The notes under the pieces: model-generated
The model's database searches: none
Told to the model about the DNA's origin: nothing
Seen by the model: the letters and a program-made list of their open reading frames with translations, nothing else
Program-made: the position numbers and the translations under genes
Assembly: GCA_030611115.1 (NCBI GenBank)
Contig: JAUWQK010000081.1
Span: forward strand, 1-6,897
DNA: 6,897 bases
Source: Deltaproteobacteria bacterium
Lineage (GTDB): Bacteria; Desulfobacterota; Desulfobacteria; Desulfobacterales; ETH-SRB1
Reading direction: 5' to 3'
Shown: in pieces, positions 5,649 to 6,897 of the stretch
Numbering within the stretch: position 1 is the first letter of the stretch
Layout of the letters: each line of letters opens with the position of its first letter

Positions 5649-5652
5649 GCTA

Positions 5653-6435
5653 CTAAATAACCTTTGCTTCCTCATGAAGAACATTGACAAGTTCTGCGGC
5701 AATTGACCGGGAAGAATCTCCTTTAATAATTCTTCCCCCCTCTCTCTCAGGAGGAAGTTTCATCGCCAGAACCTTTACCTTTGGTTCACCGATCTCTGAA
5801 GCATCAATCCCTATATCTGAAAGAGACTTAATATCCAGGGGCTTTCTTTTTGCCTTCATGATTCCCGGAAGAGAAGCATAGCGCGGCTCGTTCAGCCCTT
5901 TCTGCGTTGTAAAAAGAGCCGGTAATGGAGCCTCAAGCACTACGGTTCCTCCTTCGACAGTTCGGTGACATCTGATTTTTCCGTCAGCTATTTCTTCTTT
6001 TATAACAAGAGAAATATTTGGGATACTTAAAAATTCCGCCAAAGCTGTGCCGACTTGAAAATTATCATCATCAACAGCTCGCTGGCCGGCAATAATAAGA
6101 TCAAACTTTATATTTTTCAGAGCTGCGGCAAGAATGCGTGCAATGCCCAGTCCATCACAGTTATCTGCTGCCGGACTTTTTATCAGCATCCCCTTGTCTG
6201 CTCCCATCGCCAAAGCGGTTCTTATTGCCTCAACCGATCTTTCAGGACCCGCAGAAATAATCGTAACTGTGCCTCCATGGGCATCCTTTATACGAAGAGC
6301 TTCTTCAACGGCATATTCATCATAGGGGTTAATGACCCACTTGATGTCTTCGGTTTTTATGGATACTCCGTCATCGGCAATCCCGATAAATGATTCAGTA
6401 GCCGGAACCTGCTTCAATAATACTATAATTTCCAC
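5653..6435 (-). CDS. etfB: Electron transfer flavoprotein subunit beta
   Basis: EtfB pairs with EtfA to form the FAD- and AMP-containing (or bifurcating) flavoprotein that takes electrons from acyl-CoA dehydrogenases and similar enzymes. The 260 residues cover the full family: N-terminal strand IIVLLKQVP (3-11), NPYDEYAVEEAL (36-47), ISAGP (60-64), GADKGMLI (78-85), AGQRAVDDDNFQVG (116-129) of the nucleotide-binding fold, and the EtfB signature LNEPRYASLPGIMKAKRKPL (181-200). The last carries the partner recognition loop with L189. The start is GTG at 6435, supported by AAAGGA 8 bases upstream. No etfA follows: the next sequence downstream is a repeat array and then rplI. Whether the partner lies upstream beyond the window or elsewhere cannot be seen, and neither can AMP versus second-FAD binding. 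Confidence 0.96.
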   Translation of the reverse strand: MEIIVLLKQVPATESFIGIADDGVSIKTEDIKWVINPYDEYAVEEALRIKDAHGGTVTIISAGPERSVEAIRTALAMGADKGMLIKSPAADNCDGLGIARILAAALKNIKFDLIIAGQRAVDDDNFQVGTALAEFLSIPNISLVIKEEIADGKIRCHRTVEGGTVVLEAPLPALFTTQKGLNEPRYASLPGIMKAKRKPLDIKSLSDIGIDASEIGEPKVKVLAMKLPPEREGGRIIKGDSSRSIAAELVNVLHEEAKVI

Positions 6436-6443
6436 TTTTTATA

Positions 6444-6449
6444 TCCTTT
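6444..6449 (-). promoter_or_regulatory. Ribosome binding site of etfB
   Basis: AAAGGA on the minus strand lies 8 bases before GTG 6435. Together with the conserved EtfB N-terminus directly after GTG (EIIVLLKQVP), it settles the non-ATG start. Confidence 0.8.
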
Positions 6450-6460
6450 CTTTCTGATGA

Positions 6461-6628
6461 TTAGTGTCTGAACGAAAAGCTATTAAATCGATTTGTTGGG
6501 TTTCGCCCTGATAAATTAAGTTCCTCCATGTGATTGATTTTTGTAGGTTGGGTTGAGGCACGAAACCCAACAAAATTGAGGGGCTCAACCCAACCTACAA
6601 GAAATTGAGGTTTCCGTTCAGACACTAA
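6461..6628. mobile_element. MITE-like element with terminal and internal inverted repeats
   Basis: A 168-base segment is bounded by perfect 14-bp inverted repeats, TTAGTGTCTGAACG (6461-6474) and its complement (6615-6628). Inside are two more perfect inverted repeats: 6492-6505 with 6561-6574 (TTTGTTGGGTTTCG and complement, 14 bp), and 6541-6557 with 6584-6600 (17 bp, core TAGGTTGGGTTGAG). The GGTTGGGTTGAG...CGAAACCCAACA text is a repeat seen widely in intergenic DNA of Proteobacteria and other bacteria. No transposase is encoded, and a 73-codon frame through it translates only repeat sequence. No target-site duplication is obvious. It lies directly upstream of etfB, so it could carry or alter the etfB leader. 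Confidence 0.8.
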
Positions 6629-6662
6629 ATAAGCGCTCACCCGATTTCTGGACAATCCCAGA

Positions 6663-6897
6663 TTACTCCAGTAGTTGATCATAAATGTGTACGAGTGTGT
6701 CGTTTAATTTATTGATGTCATAGTACTTCTCAATGCGTTTCCTGCCGTAAGCACCCATCTCAGGCCACCTTTCGGGATGATCCGTGAGGTAGACCACGCG
6801 ATCGGCCAAAGCGTCCACATCACGTTCCGGAACAAGAAAACCAGACACACCATTCTCAACCAACTCTGGGATGCCACCATGGAGTAAGGTCAGAAGA
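6663..6897 (-). CDS. Glycosyltransferase family 4 protein, C-terminal fragment
   Basis: This is a partial gene that enters from the right edge and ends at TAA 6663. The visible 78 residues run from LLTLLHGGIPELVENGVSGF through LVPERDVDALADRV to IYDQLLE. HGGIPELVENGVSGFLV is the nucleotide-sugar-binding segment of the C-terminal Rossmann domain in GT-B, family GT4 enzymes, which contains the E-x7-E donor-binding glutamate region. VPERDVDALADRVVYLTDHP followed by the helix MGAYGRKRIEKYYDI is the usual end of the domain. WcaL-type polysaccharide glycosyltransferases have very similar text, so a surface polysaccharide role is likely, but donor and acceptor are unknown. The sequence looks more GC-rich than the genes to its left. 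The annotated-looking TTG at 6863 is internal, not a start, because the frame continues to the window edge. Confidence 0.9.
   Translation of the reverse strand, partial: LLTLLHGGIPELVENGVSGFLVPERDVDALADRVVYLTDHPERWPEMGAYGRKRIEKYYDINKLNDTLVHIYDQLLE

Noticed and set aside
6461..6682. 73-codon minus-strand frame upstream of etfB
   Set aside because: It coincides with the MITE-like element, and the translated product reflects repeat sequence only.

Overview
The window looks like chromosomal DNA of a moderately AT-rich Gram-negative bacterium, most likely a Desulfobacterota (deltaproteobacterial, Desulfobacterales-like) organism. This is inferred from the style of the IhfA fragment, the EtfB, and an HflX with a long N-terminal extension; no search was run. 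Every convincing gene lies on the minus strand, so transcription runs from the right edge to the left.

Right to left, the genes are: the C-terminal end of a GT4-family glycosyltransferase (cut by the window edge), etfB, rplI and dnaB (a tight pair), hflX with an extra N-terminal domain, suhB-type inositol monophosphatase, a previously uncalled 57-residue cysteine-rich ORF, and a truncated ihfA-like remnant. A possible further gene starts at the extreme left edge. The products are housekeeping proteins (ribosome, replication, ribosome rescue/GTPase, inositol phosphate hydrolysis, electron transfer) and do not form one pathway.

The unusual content is in the spacers. (1) Positions 262-619 are a near-perfect giant palindrome: two 155-bp arms with three mismatches around a 48-bp loop, with a dRS3-like 20-mer (ATTCCC-N8-GGGAAT) nested in each arm. 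(2) The suhB/hflX, hflX/dnaB and rplI/etfB boundaries carry 7-bp-period repeat arrays. One family is AACCGTG-like and the other is TTGAAAT-like. The arrays are arranged as converging inverted arms, always in the same orientation. (3) These arrays enter hflX at both ends: its annotated ATG is a heptamer variant (AACCATG), and its last seven codons plus stop are heptamers of the second family. (4) The rplI/etfB spacer holds what may be the last helix of a four-helix-bundle (S23-like) protein between the two arms. (5) Positions 6461-6628 are a MITE-like element with 14-bp terminal inverted repeats and two further perfect internal inverted repeats.

Synteny breaks coincide with the repeats: rplI lacks rpsF/rpsR upstream and etfB lacks etfA downstream, and both breaks meet at the repeat array. 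The region therefore reads as core genes stitched together by small non-autonomous repeat elements. No complete transposase, CRISPR array, tRNA or rRNA was seen.
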